The position numbers and the translations under genes are program-made. Of a DNA stretch of 41,038 nt, positions 17,578 through 27,214 are shown piece by piece. Source of the stretch: Hyphomicrobiales bacterium (GTDB taxonomy: Bacteria > Pseudomonadota > Alphaproteobacteria > Rhizobiales > Devosiaceae); contig WFXU01000057.1 of the NCBI GenBank assembly GCA_015490455.1, positions 1 to 41,038 of the forward strand. The letters run 5' to 3'. A model generated the notes under the pieces. The model was not told where the DNA came from, searched no databases, and saw only the letters and a list, made by a program, of their open reading frames with translations. Numbering within the stretch: position 1 is the first letter of the stretch; the number at the start of each line of letters is the position of its first letter.

Positions 17578-18981
17578 CTAATATCTATAATGTTCGGGCT
17601 TAAATGGACCATTTTGATTAACGCCAATATAGTCTGCTTGTTCTTTGGTTAATTTAGTTAATTTAGCCCCGAGCTTTTCTAAATGAAGGGCTGCAACTTT
17701 TTCATCCAGATGTTTTGGTAATATATGCACACCCGGTTTATATTCTTCCCCCTTTGTCCATAATTCAATTTGCGCCAAAGTTTGATTGGAAAAAGAAGCG
17801 CTCATAACAAAACTTGGATGCCCTGTTGCGTTACCCAAATTCACCAGACGACCTTTTGATAATAAAATAATGCGTTTTTCCTTATCAAGTTCAACAATAT
17901 CAACTTGTGGCTTAATATTTGTCCATTTATAATTTTGCAATTCGGCCACCTGAATTTCATTGTCAAAATGTCCAATATTACAAACTATCGCCATATCTTT
18001 GAGTTTTTTCATATCATCAAGCGTGACAATATCCTTATTGCCGGTAGAGGTAACTACAATATCGGCGCGATGGGCAGCTTCTGATAATCTTACAACTTCA
18101 AATCCGTCCATTGCCGCTTGCAGGGCGCAAATCGGATCAATTTCAGTAACTAAAACCCTAGCGCCAGCCCCCGCTAATGATTGCGCCGAACCCTTACCAA
18201 CATCGCCATAGCCACAAACTATCGCCACTTTGCCGGCTATCATTACATCGGTAGCGCGCCGAATTGCGTCAACCAGACTTTCACGACAACCATATTTATT
18301 GTCAAATTTAGATTTAGTAACACTATCATTAACATTAATTGCAGGGAAGGGAAGTTCACCCCTTTCATGTAATTGATAAAGGCGCATAACACCAGTTGTT
18401 GTTTCTTCTGAAACACCTTTAATATTATCCCGAACTTTTGAATAAAAATTTGGATCTTTCGCCAGGCGTTTTTTAATTTGCGCGAAAAAATATTCTTCTT
18501 CTTCAGATTTTGGGTGTTTTAAGAATGAGGGGTCTGTTTCCGCCTTTGCTCCCATCAGCACCAACATAGTTGCGTCCCCGCCATCATCTAAAATCATATT
18601 AGCAGTTTCACCATTACCCCAATCAAGAATTCTGTCGGCAAAATCCCAATATTCTTCTAAAGTTTCACCCTTATGCGCAAAAACCGGAATATTAGCAGCA
18701 GCAATGGCGGCGGCTGCATGATCTTGAGTTGAAAAAATATTACAACTTGCCCAGCGCACCTCAGCCCCTAAGGCAACTAAAGTTTCTATCAGCACAGCAG
18801 TCTGAATTGTCATATGTAATGAGCCGGCAATACGTGCACCCTTAAGTGGCTGTTTGGCTGCAAATTCTTTTCTTATAGCTAAAAGGCCGGGCATTTCAAT
18901 TTCGGCTATTTCTATTTCCTTACGGCCAAAATCGGCCAAATCAATATTTTTTACCGCATAATCACTGAAATTCTTATTCAT
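17578..18981 (-). CDS. ahcY: S-adenosylhomocysteine hydrolase
   Basis: AhcY hydrolyses S-adenosylhomocysteine, the product of methyltransferases, to adenosine and homocysteine using bound NAD+. The NAD motif [10 protein letters not shown] and the substrate motifs [14 protein letters not shown] and [13 protein letters not shown] are intact, and the protein ends in the conserved FKPEHYRY. I start at [19 protein letters not shown] (467 residues), which matches the family; in-frame ATGs at 18993 and 19032 would extend it, with no ribosome site favouring any of them. No SAH riboswitch is seen upstream, where only 87 bases separate it from HPr. Confidence 0.97.
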   Translation of the reverse strand: MNKNFSDYAVKNIDLADFGRKEIEIAEIEMPGLLAIRKEFAAKQPLKGARIAGSLHMTIQTAVLIETLVALGAEVRWASCNIFSTQDHAAAAIAAANIPVFAHKGETLEEYWDFADRILDWGNGETANMILDDGGDATMLVLMGAKAETDPSFLKHPKSEEEEYFFAQIKKRLAKDPNFYSKVRDNIKGVSEETTTGVMRLYQLHERGELPFPAINVNDSVTKSKFDNKYGCRESLVDAIRRATDVMIAGKVAIVCGYGDVGKGSAQSLAGAGARVLVTEIDPICALQAAMDGFEVVRLSEAAHRADIVVTSTGNKDIVTLDDMKKLKDMAIVCNIGHFDNEIQVAELQNYKWTNIKPQVDIVELDKEKRIILLSKGRLVNLGNATGHPSFVMSASFSNQTLAQIELWTKGEEYKPGVHILPKHLDEKVAALHLEKLGAKLTKLTKEQADYIGVNQNGPFKPEHYRY

Positions 18982-19042
18982 TTTAATATCCATTTTGTTA
19001 AAATTATTGGCTCTTATAAAGAGAGATGACAAAACTTACAAG

Positions 19043-19070
19043 AAACATATAAAGAAATCTTTATATGTTT
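19043..19070 (-). terminator. Perfect AT-rich hairpin at the HPr stop
   Basis: AAACATATAAAG and CTTTATATGTTT form a perfect 12-bp stem with a 4-base loop, overlapping the HPr stop codon. It lacks a U-run on either strand. It could act as an mRNA 3' end or as an attenuating structure between HPr and ahcY. Confidence 0.5.
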
Positions 19071-19383
19071 AATAATTTTCTATTTCTTCGCCATCTTCAT
19101 CAAAACCGGCATTAACCAGCTCCACAATAGCATCAAGTGCTTCGCGCGCTTCTTTTCCCGAAGCTCTAACGAGTATTGTAGAGCCTTTTGCAGCGCCCAG
19201 CATCATTAGGCCCATAATTGAGGTAGCGCCAACAATAGTTCCACCCTTTTCCACGCTGATTTGCGCGTCAAATCTTTCGGCTGTTCTAACTAAGCGGGCA
19301 GAAGCGCGCGCATGTAGGCCGCGCTTATTGCAAATTGTTATTGCCTGACAAAGTGAGCGCCCGCATTGTTTAGGAATCGGCAT
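19069..19383 (-). CDS. ptsH: HPr phosphocarrier of the nitrogen-type / incomplete PTS
   Basis: A 104-residue HPr with the phosphorylated His24 in KRGLHARAS and the regulatory Ser55 in ATSIMGLMML. The 31-residue spacing equals His15-Ser46 of classical HPr, so it should be a substrate of the adjacent HPr kinase. The ATG overlaps the EIIA stop by one base (TAATG) with AGGTGG upstream. With EIIA-Man and HprK but no sugar permease nearby, this is the regulatory, sugar-transport-less PTS known from alphaproteobacteria. Enzyme I is not in the window. Confidence 0.93.
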   Translation of the reverse strand: MPIPKQCGRSLCQAITICNKRGLHARASARLVRTAERFDAQISVEKGGTIVGATSIMGLMMLGAAKGSTILVRASGKEAREALDAIVELVNAGFDEDGEEIENY

Positions 19384-19781
19384 TATCCACCTAAAATATC
19401 GTTGGCAATATTAATATATTTTCTTCCCGCTTCCTGCGCTTCTCTGACTGCGTCGCGTAAATCCATTTCTGAACTGACCCGCGCCAATTTAACCAACATT
19501 GGCAGATTAACTCCGGCAATCACCTCAATATTTCTATCTTGCATTACCGAAATGGCTAAATTTGATGGAGTGCCGCCAAACATATCGGTTAAAATTATAA
19601 CTCCCTTGCCATTATCAACAGCCTTAACCGCCTCTATAATATCATTTCGCCGTTCTTCCATATCATCATCCGGACCGATTGATATTGCTATACAGGCTTC
19701 TTGTGGGCCAACCACATGTTCAAGCGCCGCATAAAATTCTTCTGCTAAGCGACCATGAGTTACCAAAACCATTCCAAGCAT
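19383..19781 (-). CDS. PTS EIIA component, mannose family
   Basis: A single EIIA-Man domain that accepts phosphate from HPr. The active His is His9 in VTHGRLAEEF from the start used here, and TDMFGGTPSN is the second family signature. The open frame extends upstream to 19823, but the ATG at 19781 (MLGMVLVTHG) has AGGAAG at good spacing and fits the family. There is no EIIB or EIIC, so a signalling role is more likely than sugar uptake; in related bacteria this protein participates in regulatory phosphorelays. Confidence 0.92.
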   Translation of the reverse strand: MLGMVLVTHGRLAEEFYAALEHVVGPQEACIAISIGPDDDMEERRNDIIEAVKAVDNGKGVIILTDMFGGTPSNLAISVMQDRNIEVIAGVNLPMLVKLARVSSEMDLRDAVREAQEAGRKYINIANDILGG

Positions 19782-19849
19782 TTTTCTTCCTAATATTTTA
19801 ACCACCAAATATAATGCAAGCAAATTTATCTTAACAAGTAAACCAATAT

Positions 19850-20323
19850 CTATAATTTAGCTCTTTTTAATGCCAAAATAGCCTCTGAAATAAGTAAAAT
19901 CTGATGATTTATATTTGTTAATTTGCTATTAGGAATGGGACAGCGTGCTATTTTTTCCCCCAGAAAAACACAGGAAAACTCTTTTTTTTCGGGCATTCTT
20001 ACTATTTCATCAACTAAATCTATAATTAAATCTAATTTCGCGCTCTTTATATATTCGCGTTTCACTATTCCATAGCCAAATAATTCTATTTTTGCTTTAA
20101 GGGAGGGGACATAATGGAGAAAAACCTCATTATTTTCTTTACTAATATTAACCCTATCATCTGCAATTAGAGTGGTCTTAAATTTAGTAATATTATCTAT
20201 AAGCTCTAATGCCAAAAGCGATTTACCAGAGCCGGATTTACCTCTAATCAAAACGCCATATCCCTCAATATAAAGGGCACTTGCATGAATATTAAGCTCT
20301 ATTTTATTCGCCTTTTCCTGCAT
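19850..20323 (-). CDS. hprK: HPr kinase/phosphorylase, short catalytic form
   Basis: HprK phosphorylates HPr on its regulatory serine. Only the C-terminal P-loop domain is present (157 residues against about 310 in Firmicutes), which is normal for alphaproteobacteria. The Walker A motif GKSGSGKS is at about 28-35, followed by ADDRV and the VPSLKAKIELFGYGI segment. The C-terminal part is short and AT-biased. I start at MQEKANKIEL; an ATG at 20359 overlaps hslU. In rhizobia I recall chvI-chvG directly upstream; here hslU is there instead. Confidence 0.88.
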   Translation of the reverse strand: MQEKANKIELNIHASALYIEGYGVLIRGKSGSGKSLLALELIDNITKFKTTLIADDRVNISKENNEVFLHYVPSLKAKIELFGYGIVKREYIKSAKLDLIIDLVDEIVRMPEKKEFSCVFLGEKIARCPIPNSKLTNINHQILLISEAILALKRAKL

Positions 20324-20348
20324 TATCAGCTCTTTTACTGCGTAAATA

Positions 20349-21662
20349 TTAGAGCACAAATTTACTTAAATCAGCATCCTTTATAAGCTCCCCTACCTGT
20401 TTATTGACAAATTCTGCATCAATTCTGATAGTTTCACCCTCTCTATCGGGAGCTTCAAAAGATATATCTTCAACCAGTTTTTCCATTACGGTTGCCAGGC
20501 GGCGCGCACCAATATTTTCAACACTGGCATTAACCGAAACAGCAGCTTCTGCTATCGCATCTATTGCATTTTCACTAAATTCCAGTTTAACCCCTTCCGT
20601 TTCCATTAGGGCAATATATTGCTTAATTAGGGAAGAATCTATATCGCTAAGAATTTGCACAAAATCCTCTTTGGTCAGGGCTCTTAACTCAACCCTTATA
20701 GGCAAACGCCCCTGAAGTTCTGGTAAAAGATCTGATGGTTTGGCAACATGAAAAGCGCCTGAAGCAATGAATAATATATGATCTGTTTTTACCGGGCCAT
20801 ATTTGGTGCTGACAGTTGTGCCCTCAATTAGCGGGAGTAAATCGCGCTGCACACCTTCACGTGAAACATCACCGCCCCCACGTCCCTCACGCATTGTCAC
20901 TTTATCAATTTCATCTAAAAATATAATGCCATGATTTTCCACCAGTTCAATAGCATCTAGTTGTAATTGTTCCTGATCTAATAATTTATCGGCTTCTTCA
21001 TTAATCAAAATTTTATAACTATCTTTAACTTTTAACTTCTTTTTTACGCCATGAGAACCAAAAGCCTTGCCCAACATGTCACTAAGATTTATCATGCCCA
21101 TTGAGCCGCCCGGCATGCCTGGAATATCTATCATTGGCATTGCGCTGGGGCTGGCACTAACTTCAATTTCTATTTCCCTATCATCTAATTCATTGGCGCG
21201 AAGTTTTTTTCTAAAAGCCTCGCGTGTGCTTGGTTGCGAATTTTTGCCAACCAAAGCATCCAGCACTCTTTCTTCTGCATTTATATGCGCCTTTGCCTGC
21301 ACTTTTTTTCTTCTTTGCTCTTGCAAAAGCGAAATGCCAATTTCAACAAGATCGCGCACCATTTGTTCAACATCACGCCCAACATAGCCAACTTCGGTAA
21401 ATTTGGTTGCTTCAACTTTAATAAAGGGAGCATTGGCTAGGCGCGCTAAACGGCGTGAAATTTCGGTCTTACCCACCCCTGTAGGCCCTATCATAAGAAT
21501 ATTTTTAGGGGTAACTTCAAGTCGCATTTCTTCACTTAATTGTTGGCGACGCCAGCGATTACGCATAGCTATGGCCACTGCGCGCTTAGCATCTCTTTGC
21601 CCAACAATATAGCGATCTAATTCCGATACAATTTCACGTGGTGAATAATTAGTAGAGTTCAT
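20349..21662 (-). CDS. hslU: HslU, ATPase subunit of the HslUV protease
   Basis: This AAA+ unfoldase feeds substrates to HslV. Walker A GPTGVGKT is at 59-66 from this start, Walker B is [10 protein letters not shown], and the I-domain lies between them (about residues 110-230, with the Met/Gly-rich [16 protein letters not shown]). The C-terminal tail ends [10 protein letters not shown], matching the peptide that docks into HslV. I start at [22 protein letters not shown], the family start; the open frame extends to 21707. It is 84 bases after hslV. Confidence 0.97.
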   Translation of the reverse strand: MNSTNYSPREIVSELDRYIVGQRDAKRAVAIAMRNRWRRQQLSEEMRLEVTPKNILMIGPTGVGKTEISRRLARLANAPFIKVEATKFTEVGYVGRDVEQMVRDLVEIGISLLQEQRRKKVQAKAHINAEERVLDALVGKNSQPSTREAFRKKLRANELDDREIEIEVSASPSAMPMIDIPGMPGGSMGMINLSDMLGKAFGSHGVKKKLKVKDSYKILINEEADKLLDQEQLQLDAIELVENHGIIFLDEIDKVTMREGRGGGDVSREGVQRDLLPLIEGTTVSTKYGPVKTDHILFIASGAFHVAKPSDLLPELQGRLPIRVELRALTKEDFVQILSDIDSSLIKQYIALMETEGVKLEFSENAIDAIAEAAVSVNASVENIGARRLATVMEKLVEDISFEAPDREGETIRIDAEFVNKQVGELIKDADLSKFVL

Positions 21663-21746
21663 TTTGTTAAACCGTCTATTTGATATATTTGCAATAAGTC
21701 TAGTCAATAAATCTAGTAATGAATAAATTTAATTTTTAGATAATTG

Positions 21747-22322
21747 TTACTTTGTTTTTAAGGTTTCAATTGTTATATTATCATTAGTGTAAACGCAGAT
21801 TTTTGCTGCTATTTCCATCGCCCTTTTTGCTATTTCTTCGGCATCCAAATCTGTATCTTTTAGTGCTAATGCCGCACTAAGAGCATAATTGCCCCCCGAG
21901 CCAATAGCTATTATGCCCTCATCTGGCGCTAATACATCACCTGTTCCGGTCAAAACCAGCGAATCAGTTTCGGAAACAACAATCATCATAGCTTCAAGGC
22001 GGCGCAAATATCTATCAGTGCGCCAATCTTTGGCTAATTCTACACAGGCTCGCATTAATTGATCCGGATATTGCTCTAATTTAGCCTCAAGACGCTCAAA
22101 TAAGGTAAAAGCATCGGCCGTTGCCCCAGCAAAGCCGCCAATAACTTTACCCCCAGCAAGTAAGCGCACCTTTTTAGCAGAATGTTTAATTACTGTTTGC
22201 CCGAGCGATACTTGCCCATCGCCGGCAACCACAACCCTCCCTCCCTTTCTGACGCTAATAATAGTTGTGCCGTGCCAGAGAGGAATATTATTTGCCCTAT
22301 TGTCAGAATTTTCCTGCGTCAT
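21747..22322 (-). CDS. hslV: HslV, proteolytic subunit of HslUV
   Basis: A threonine protease related to the 20S proteasome beta subunit. The nucleophile is Thr19 in [12 protein letters not shown], so an 18-residue propeptide is removed. [11 protein letters not shown], the [15 protein letters not shown] segment and the sodium-site GSGGNYA follow the family. 191 residues is normal. AGAGGT precedes the ATG. It is divergent from hisB over a 151-base region; no obvious sigma-32 promoter could be picked out. Confidence 0.97.
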   Translation of the reverse strand: MTQENSDNRANNIPLWHGTTIISVRKGGRVVVAGDGQVSLGQTVIKHSAKKVRLLAGGKVIGGFAGATADAFTLFERLEAKLEQYPDQLMRACVELAKDWRTDRYLRRLEAMMIVVSETDSLVLTGTGDVLAPDEGIIAIGSGGNYALSAALALKDTDLDAEEIAKRAMEIAAKICVYTNDNITIETLKTK

Positions 22323-22473
22323 AAGAACCTCTAAAATTAAATCACCTCCCTCATTTAGTCAATTTTTCAATAATTGCAAATTCATCTGCCAATATTATTC
22401 ATTATGATGTTAGTTTGGCTTTGCAATTTTTACTGAAACTGCTAGGAAACTAATATTAATTTGGAGTTTTCTG
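22323..22473. promoter_or_regulatory. Divergent promoter region between hslV and hisB
   Basis: This is 151 AT-rich bases that must hold promoters for the heat-shock protease genes (minus) and the his-coaA run (plus). A GGAG ribosome site precedes hisB. No operator symmetry, his leader peptide or transcription attenuator is visible. Confidence 0.45.
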
Positions 22474-23061
22474 ATGCGAAGTGCAAAAATAGAGCGAAAA
22501 ACCAGCGAAACCGAAATAATAGTGGAAATAAATCTTGATGGCTGTGCCAATTATGAGGTCAGCACAGGGGTTGGCTTTTTAGACCATATGCTTGAACAAT
22601 TAGCCAAACATTCACTGATTGATATAAATTTACAAGCAAAGGGTGATTTATATATTGATTTTCATCATACGGTTGAAGACAGCGCTATTGTGCTGGGGCA
22701 GGCGATAAAAAAGGCGCTTGGCGATAAAAGAGGAATAAGGCGCTATGCCAGTGCTGATTTGCCAATGGATGGGACATTGGCACGAATAGCGCTTGATATT
22801 TCAGGCAGGCCATTTTTGCACTGGAAAGTTAATTTTAGCGCCAATAAGGTTGGGGAAATGGATACGGAATTATTTCGCGAATGGTTTTATGCATTTGCGA
22901 TGAATTCTGGCATAACATTACATGTTGAGGTTCCCTATGGCGATAATAATCACCATATTGCAGAAAGTATTTTTAAGGCGCTAGCACATGCATTAAGAAA
23001 AGCAATAAGCATAGATGAAAGAACAAAAAATATTATACCTTCAACAAAGGGATCTCTTTAG
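22474..23061 (+). CDS. hisB: Imidazoleglycerol-phosphate dehydratase
   Basis: This is step 6 of histidine synthesis (IGP to imidazole-acetol phosphate), a Mn-dependent 24-mer. The two metal-binding repeats show [13 protein letters not shown] / DFHHTVED and [19 protein letters not shown]. At 195 residues it is the monofunctional form without the HAD phosphatase domain found in E. coli HisB. It heads the run hisB-DUF2628-hisH-hisA-hisF-hisE-coaA. Confidence 0.98.
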   Translation: MRSAKIERKTSETEIIVEINLDGCANYEVSTGVGFLDHMLEQLAKHSLIDINLQAKGDLYIDFHHTVEDSAIVLGQAIKKALGDKRGIRRYASADLPMDGTLARIALDISGRPFLHWKVNFSANKVGEMDTELFREWFYAFAMNSGITLHVEVPYGDNNHHIAESIFKALAHALRKAISIDERTKNIIPSTKGSL

Positions 23062-23079
23062 ATTTTAGAAAGAGCAACA

Positions 23080-23451
23080 ATGGCATTATTTCAGATTTTA
23101 CAAAAAGCAAATAAGCAAAATCAAATATGGAACGAAAATAATGTGCTAATAGAAGATAGATTTTATTGGCTTGCAGCAATTTTTCCTCCCCTTTGGCTGA
23201 TTAGTAAAAATTTGTGGCTTGAATTTATTTTGTGGCTGGCATTTATTTTTTTCCTTAGTGCCATAACTTCCCTTATTGGTGAAGAGGCAAGCTTTTGGCT
23301 CTATATTATCAGCGCAATCTGGATTGGCTTTGAAGCGCCTAATATTTTGGCACGTGCCCTTAAAAGAAAAGGATTTGAATTTATTGGTGAAATATTGGCC
23401 GATAATTTTGAAAAAGCGCAAATTAAATGGGCTAAACTTTGTTTAGATTAA
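23080..23451 (+). CDS. DUF2628 membrane protein
   Basis: A 123-residue protein with a short soluble N-terminus, then hydrophobic segments at about 41-60 and 65-90. The layout DRFYWLAAIFPPLWLISKNLWLE is the core of DUF2628, whose genes lie between hisB and hisH in Rhizobiales; its function is unknown. It carries no his-pathway motifs and probably travels with the operon for historical reasons. AGAAAGAG precedes the ATG. Confidence 0.8.
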   Translation: MALFQILQKANKQNQIWNENNVLIEDRFYWLAAIFPPLWLISKNLWLEFILWLAFIFFLSAITSLIGEEASFWLYIISAIWIGFEAPNILARALKRKGFEFIGEILADNFEKAQIKWAKLCLD

Positions 23452-23481
23452 TATTACTATAATCAAGCGAAAATAAATATA

Positions 23482-24207
23482 GTGGATAAAAACAGAGAAA
23501 AAATTGTCATAATTGATTATGGTTCGGGCAATTTGCGCTCTGCGCAAAAGGCTTTGGCGCGTGCGGCCAAAAATTTGGATAATAGGCCGGAAATTATTGT
23601 CAGTAGCAGGGCTGAAATAATTTTTGCTGCTGATAGAATAGTTCTACCCGGAGTTGGGGCATTTGCCGATTGTAAAAAGGGCTTATTGGCTATTAGCAAT
23701 ATTGAGCAGATTTTAACCGAGAGGGTTGTAAGGGGGGGGGTTCCTTTTTTAGGAATTTGTGTTGGTATGCAGCTAATGGCCGATTATGGCAAAGAAAAAG
23801 GAAAACATGCCGGGCTTGGTTGGATAAGGGGAATAGTTAAAAAAATCAAAGCTGAACATAAGGGGCTTAAAATTCCGCATATGGGCTGGAATACGTTGAA
23901 TATAACAAAATTTGGCAATGATAAAATAAGTAAGAGCGAAAATATTATCAATAATAAGAGTGATTTTAGCCCCCACCCATTATTAAATAATATTAAACTG
24001 GGTGAAGATGGGCTACATGCCTATTTTGTTCACTCCTATCATTTTGTGGTAAATGAAAGAAAAAATATTATAGCCAGCACCGATTATGGCGGAGAAATAG
24101 CCGCAATGATTGGCAAAAATAATATGGTTGGCGTGCAATTTCATCCTGAGAAAAGTCAGATTTTAGGGCTTAATTTGCTTGAGAATTTTTTAAGGTGGCG
24201 CCCATGA
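23482..24207 (+). CDS. hisH: Imidazole glycerol phosphate synthase, glutaminase subunit
   Basis: HisH releases ammonia from glutamine for HisF. The nucleophile is Cys93 in LGICVGMQ and the His/Glu pair lies in VQFHPEKS. The start is GTG at 23482 with no clear ribosome site. At 241 residues it is longer than the usual 200-215 because of an Asn/Lys/Ser-rich insertion after [10 protein letters not shown] (about residues 144-170). A run of nine G at 23732-23740 encodes part of VRGGV just before the catalytic Cys; slippage here would abolish the enzyme. Its stop overlaps the hisA start as ATGA. Confidence 0.96.
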   Translation: MDKNREKIVIIDYGSGNLRSAQKALARAAKNLDNRPEIIVSSRAEIIFAADRIVLPGVGAFADCKKGLLAISNIEQILTERVVRGGVPFLGICVGMQLMADYGKEKGKHAGLGWIRGIVKKIKAEHKGLKIPHMGWNTLNITKFGNDKISKSENIINNKSDFSPHPLLNNIKLGEDGLHAYFVHSYHFVVNERKNIIASTDYGGEIAAMIGKNNMVGVQFHPEKSQILGLNLLENFLRWRP

Positions 24208-24932
24208 TTTTATTTCCGGCAATAGATCTTAAAAATGGAAAATGTGTGCGGCTTAAATTGGGCGATATGAATAGGGTTACTATTTTTAACGATGATCCGG
24301 TTGCACAGGCCAAAATATTTGCAAATCAGTCTTTTGAATATTTGCATATTGTTGATCTTGACGGGGCTTTTGCAGGTAAAAGCGTAAATGGAAAAGCGGT
24401 TGAAAATATTTTGGCCAATGTAAATTTACCAGTGCAGTTGGGTGGTGGTATTCGCTCAATGGAACAAATTGAATTTTGGCTTAAAAAGGGGGTGGAAAGG
24501 GTAATTTTAGGAACTATTGCTCTTAGAGATCCCGAACTTGTAAAATTGGCTTGCAAGGAATTTCCGCAAAATATTGCTGTTGGTATTGATGCTAGGGGCG
24601 GTAAGGTTGCGGTTGAAGGCTGGGCAAAGACTTCTGAACTTAGCGCTATTGAACTGGCCAAACGTTTTTCAGGAGTGGGGGTTAATGCCATAATTTATAC
24701 GGATATTGATAGGGACGGTATTTTAAGCGGTATAAATTGGGAAGCAACCCTGCAACTAGCCGCCCAAACCAGCATTCCCATTATTGCTTCGGGAGGGCTT
24801 GCTTCAATGAAAGATATTGAATTTTTAGCTTCCAAAAAGGCACAAATTTTGGAAGGGGCAATTTCTGGGCGCGCCCTTTATGATGGGAGGATTAATGTAC
24901 AAAAAGCGCTAAGCCTATTAAGAGGAAAATAA
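24204..24932 (+). CDS. hisA: ProFAR isomerase HisA
   Basis: HisA isomerises the ProFAR aminoaldose to PRFAR, a (beta-alpha)8 barrel. Catalytic Asp8 is in [13 protein letters not shown] and the second Asp in YTDIDRDG. Phosphate loops GGGIRS and ASGG are present. The ATG at 24204 overlaps the hisH TGA as ATGA and has AAGGTGG upstream, so it is preferred over the GTG at 24195. The stop overlaps hisF as TAATG. Confidence 0.97.
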   Translation: MILFPAIDLKNGKCVRLKLGDMNRVTIFNDDPVAQAKIFANQSFEYLHIVDLDGAFAGKSVNGKAVENILANVNLPVQLGGGIRSMEQIEFWLKKGVERVILGTIALRDPELVKLACKEFPQNIAVGIDARGGKVAVEGWAKTSELSAIELAKRFSGVGVNAIIYTDIDRDGILSGINWEATLQLAAQTSIPIIASGGLASMKDIEFLASKKAQILEGAISGRALYDGRINVQKALSLLRGK

Positions 24933-25699
24933 TGGCACTTAAAACCCGTATTATTCCCTGCCTTGATGTCAAAGATGCCCGCGTGGTTAAGGGGGTGAAT
25001 TTTGTTAATCTGGTGGATGCGGGCGATCCGGTTGAGGCTGCTATTGCCTATGATAAAGCGGGAGCGGATGAATTATGTTTTTTAGATATTTCTGCTAGCT
25101 TTGAGGGACGTGATACTATTTTTGACGTTGTCAGTAAAACAGCAGAACATTGTTTTATGCCCCTTACGGTAGGTGGGGGGGTGCGTAGCCTTAAAGATAT
25201 ACGTAAATTATTGCTTTGTGGTGCCGATAAGGTTGCGATAAATTCGGCGGCGGTAAAAAATAGGGATTTTATTAATAGGGCGGCCGATAAATTTGGCAAT
25301 CAATGTATTGTTGTTTCGGTTGATGCCAGAAAAATTAAAGAAAATAAATGGGAAATTTATACGCATGGTGGGAGAAATAAAACCGGAATAGATGCGCTTG
25401 AATTTGCCATTGACATGGTTAAGAGGGGGGCAGGAGAATTATTAGTCACTTCTATGGATAGGGATGGGACAAAATTGGGTTTTGATATTGAACTTACAAA
25501 AACAATTGCTGATGCGGTTAATGTGCCGGTTATTGCTTCTGGTGGGGTAGGTAAACTTGAACATTTAGTTGAGGGAGTAAAGAAGGGGCATGCAAATGCG
25601 GTGTTGGCTGCTTCAATTTTTCATTTTGGAATTTTTTCTATTGCTCAGGCCAAGAAATATATGCGAGATAATGGCATAAATATGCGCCTTGATTATTAA
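24932..25699 (+). CDS. hisF: Imidazole glycerol phosphate synthase, cyclase subunit
   Basis: HisF uses HisH-derived ammonia to convert PRFAR to IGP and AICAR. Catalytic Asp12 ([15 protein letters not shown]) and Asp131 (VSVDARK) are present, with GGGVRS and ASGGVG phosphate sites. 255 residues is standard. It starts within the hisA stop (TAATG). A seven-G run at about 25174-25180 encodes part of the GGGV loop. Confidence 0.98.
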   Translation: MALKTRIIPCLDVKDARVVKGVNFVNLVDAGDPVEAAIAYDKAGADELCFLDISASFEGRDTIFDVVSKTAEHCFMPLTVGGGVRSLKDIRKLLLCGADKVAINSAAVKNRDFINRAADKFGNQCIVVSVDARKIKENKWEIYTHGGRNKTGIDALEFAIDMVKRGAGELLVTSMDRDGTKLGFDIELTKTIADAVNVPVIASGGVGKLEHLVEGVKKGHANAVLAASIFHFGIFSIAQAKKYMRDNGINMRLDY

Positions 25700-25723
25700 A
25701 TTAATTTGCCTTTGGAATTAAAA

Positions 25724-26047
25724 ATGAGTTTTACCCTTGAAGAATTGGAAAAAATAATTGCCAGACGGGCAAATATTAGTCCTGAAAAATCCTATAGTGC
25801 CAAATTATTAAGTTCTGGTGCTAAAAAATGTGCTGAAAAATTTGGCGAAGAGGCAATAGAATTAATTATTGCCGCAATAAGTGGCGATAAAGATGAATTA
25901 GGCCAGGAGGCGGCCGACATGCTTTATCATTTTTTAATTTTACTAAAGGCGCATAATATTGAATTTGCTCAAATATTAAATATTTTACACAAACGCACTT
26001 CCCTTTCCGGTCTAGAAGAAAAACAAGCGCGAAAACAAAAGAACTAG
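25724..26047 (+). CDS. hisE: Phosphoribosyl-ATP pyrophosphatase
   Basis: HisE removes pyrophosphate from PR-ATP, step 2 of histidine synthesis. It is an all-alpha MazG-like protein with the metal-binding EKFGEEAIELIIAA and QEAADMLYHFLILL helices. The ATG at 25724 (MSFTLEELEKII) fits the family; a TTG at 25706 would add six residues. It is separate from hisI. It is the last his gene before coaA. Confidence 0.95.
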   Translation: MSFTLEELEKIIARRANISPEKSYSAKLLSSGAKKCAEKFGEEAIELIIAAISGDKDELGQEAADMLYHFLILLKAHNIEFAQILNILHKRTSLSGLEEKQARKQKN

Positions 26048-26066
26048 GCATATAATCAGGACTATC

Positions 26067-27008
26067 ATGGCAAAATCTCTCTCCCCCTATCATCAATTCA
26101 CTAAAAGCGAATGGGCAAAATTGCGCGCCGATGAACCAATGACGCTTAAAGAGGAGGATATTGAAAAATTACGCTCAATTGACGATCCAATATCTTTAAG
26201 CGAAGCGGAAGAAATATATTTGCCCCTTACCAGATTATTATCGTTTTATGTTGAAGCAGTGCAGGGAGTGCATAGGGCTACGACCAAATTTTTAGGAACA
26301 AATGGCGATAAAGCGCCCTTTATATTTGGAATAGTTGGTTCAGTTGCTGTAGGAAAATCAACTACTGCGCGCATAATGCAGGCTCTTTTACAGCGCTGGC
26401 CTAGTTCGCCAAAGGTTGATTTGGTTACGACAGATGGTTTTTTATTGCCCAATAAAGAATTGGAAAAGCGTAATTTAATGGAAAGAAAAGGTTTTCCTGA
26501 AAGCTATGATAGGGCTAGATTTGTCAATTTTTTAGCCGATATAAAATCAGCAAAGCGAAATGTTAGCGCTCCCATTTATTCACACCTTACCTATGACATT
26601 GTTGAGGGAGAGAAAATAATAATTGATAGGCCGGATATTTTAATTGTTGAGGGATTAAATATTTTACAGCCCGGCGAATTACCCAAAAGCGGTAATCCCA
26701 TTTTATTTGCCTCTGACTTTATTGATTTTTCTCTCTATATTGATGCGGATGAAAATGATTTATTAAATTGGTTTATTGAACGTTTTCACCGGCTTAGAAA
26801 AACCGCCTTTAAGGATCCAAAATCTTTTTTTCATTCTTTTTCTAAATTATCGCATGATGAGGCGGTAAAATTAGCCACAAAATATTGGGAAGAAATAAAT
26901 TTGGCCAATCTAAAACAAAATATTTTACCAACAAGGGGGCGTGCTGATCTTATTTTGACTAAAGATAGCGATCATACAATCAGCCATGTTGCGCTTAGAA
27001 AACGCTAA
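26067..27008 (+). CDS. coaA: Pantothenate kinase, type I
   Basis: CoaA phosphorylates pantothenate, the first and regulated step of CoA synthesis. The P-loop GSVAVGKST is at 91-99, followed by DGFLLPN, RKGFPESYD and the FIDFSLYIDA segment. 313 residues is typical for the bacterial type I enzyme. AGGA precedes the ATG. Twenty bases separate it from hisE, the position I recall in Rhizobiales. Repeat copy C begins 34 bases past the stop. Confidence 0.97.
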   Translation: MAKSLSPYHQFTKSEWAKLRADEPMTLKEEDIEKLRSIDDPISLSEAEEIYLPLTRLLSFYVEAVQGVHRATTKFLGTNGDKAPFIFGIVGSVAVGKSTTARIMQALLQRWPSSPKVDLVTTDGFLLPNKELEKRNLMERKGFPESYDRARFVNFLADIKSAKRNVSAPIYSHLTYDIVEGEKIIIDRPDILIVEGLNILQPGELPKSGNPILFASDFIDFSLYIDADENDLLNWFIERFHRLRKTAFKDPKSFFHSFSKLSHDEAVKLATKYWEEINLANLKQNILPTRGRADLILTKDSDHTISHVALRKR

Positions 27009-27041
27009 ATTTGAAAAGACCTAAATTATAATGGCTAAATA

Positions 27042-27214
27042 ATCGGCCGTGAAGATTTATCGCTCAAAAGGCAGAAATCAGAAATCAGAAGTCGGAAATC
27101 ACAAAATATCCGTCAAAATTGCAAGAAAACTGCATATGGATAGGCAAAATCTTGCAATAGCAAATGTTCAATAAAGGAAAATATCAATATGTTAAAAATT
27201 CTTCACGGACGGCT
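27042..27214 (-). repeat. Dispersed repeat, copy C (full-length reference copy)
   Basis: A 173-bp element with imperfect terminal inverted repeats. The plus strand begins ATCGGCCGTGAAGAT and the minus strand begins AGCCGTCCGTGAAGAAT. Inside are TCAGAAATCAGAAGTC and, on the minus strand, TTTCTTGCAATTTTGACGGA, both shared with other copies. It fills the gap between the convergent coaA and glutamine amidotransferase genes. The end at 27192-27214 is translated as the C-terminus of the latter. Confidence 0.8.

Noticed and set aside
18982-19068. SAH riboswitch upstream of ahcY
   Set aside because: The gap to HPr is short and shows only one AT-rich hairpin, not the conserved SAH aptamer.
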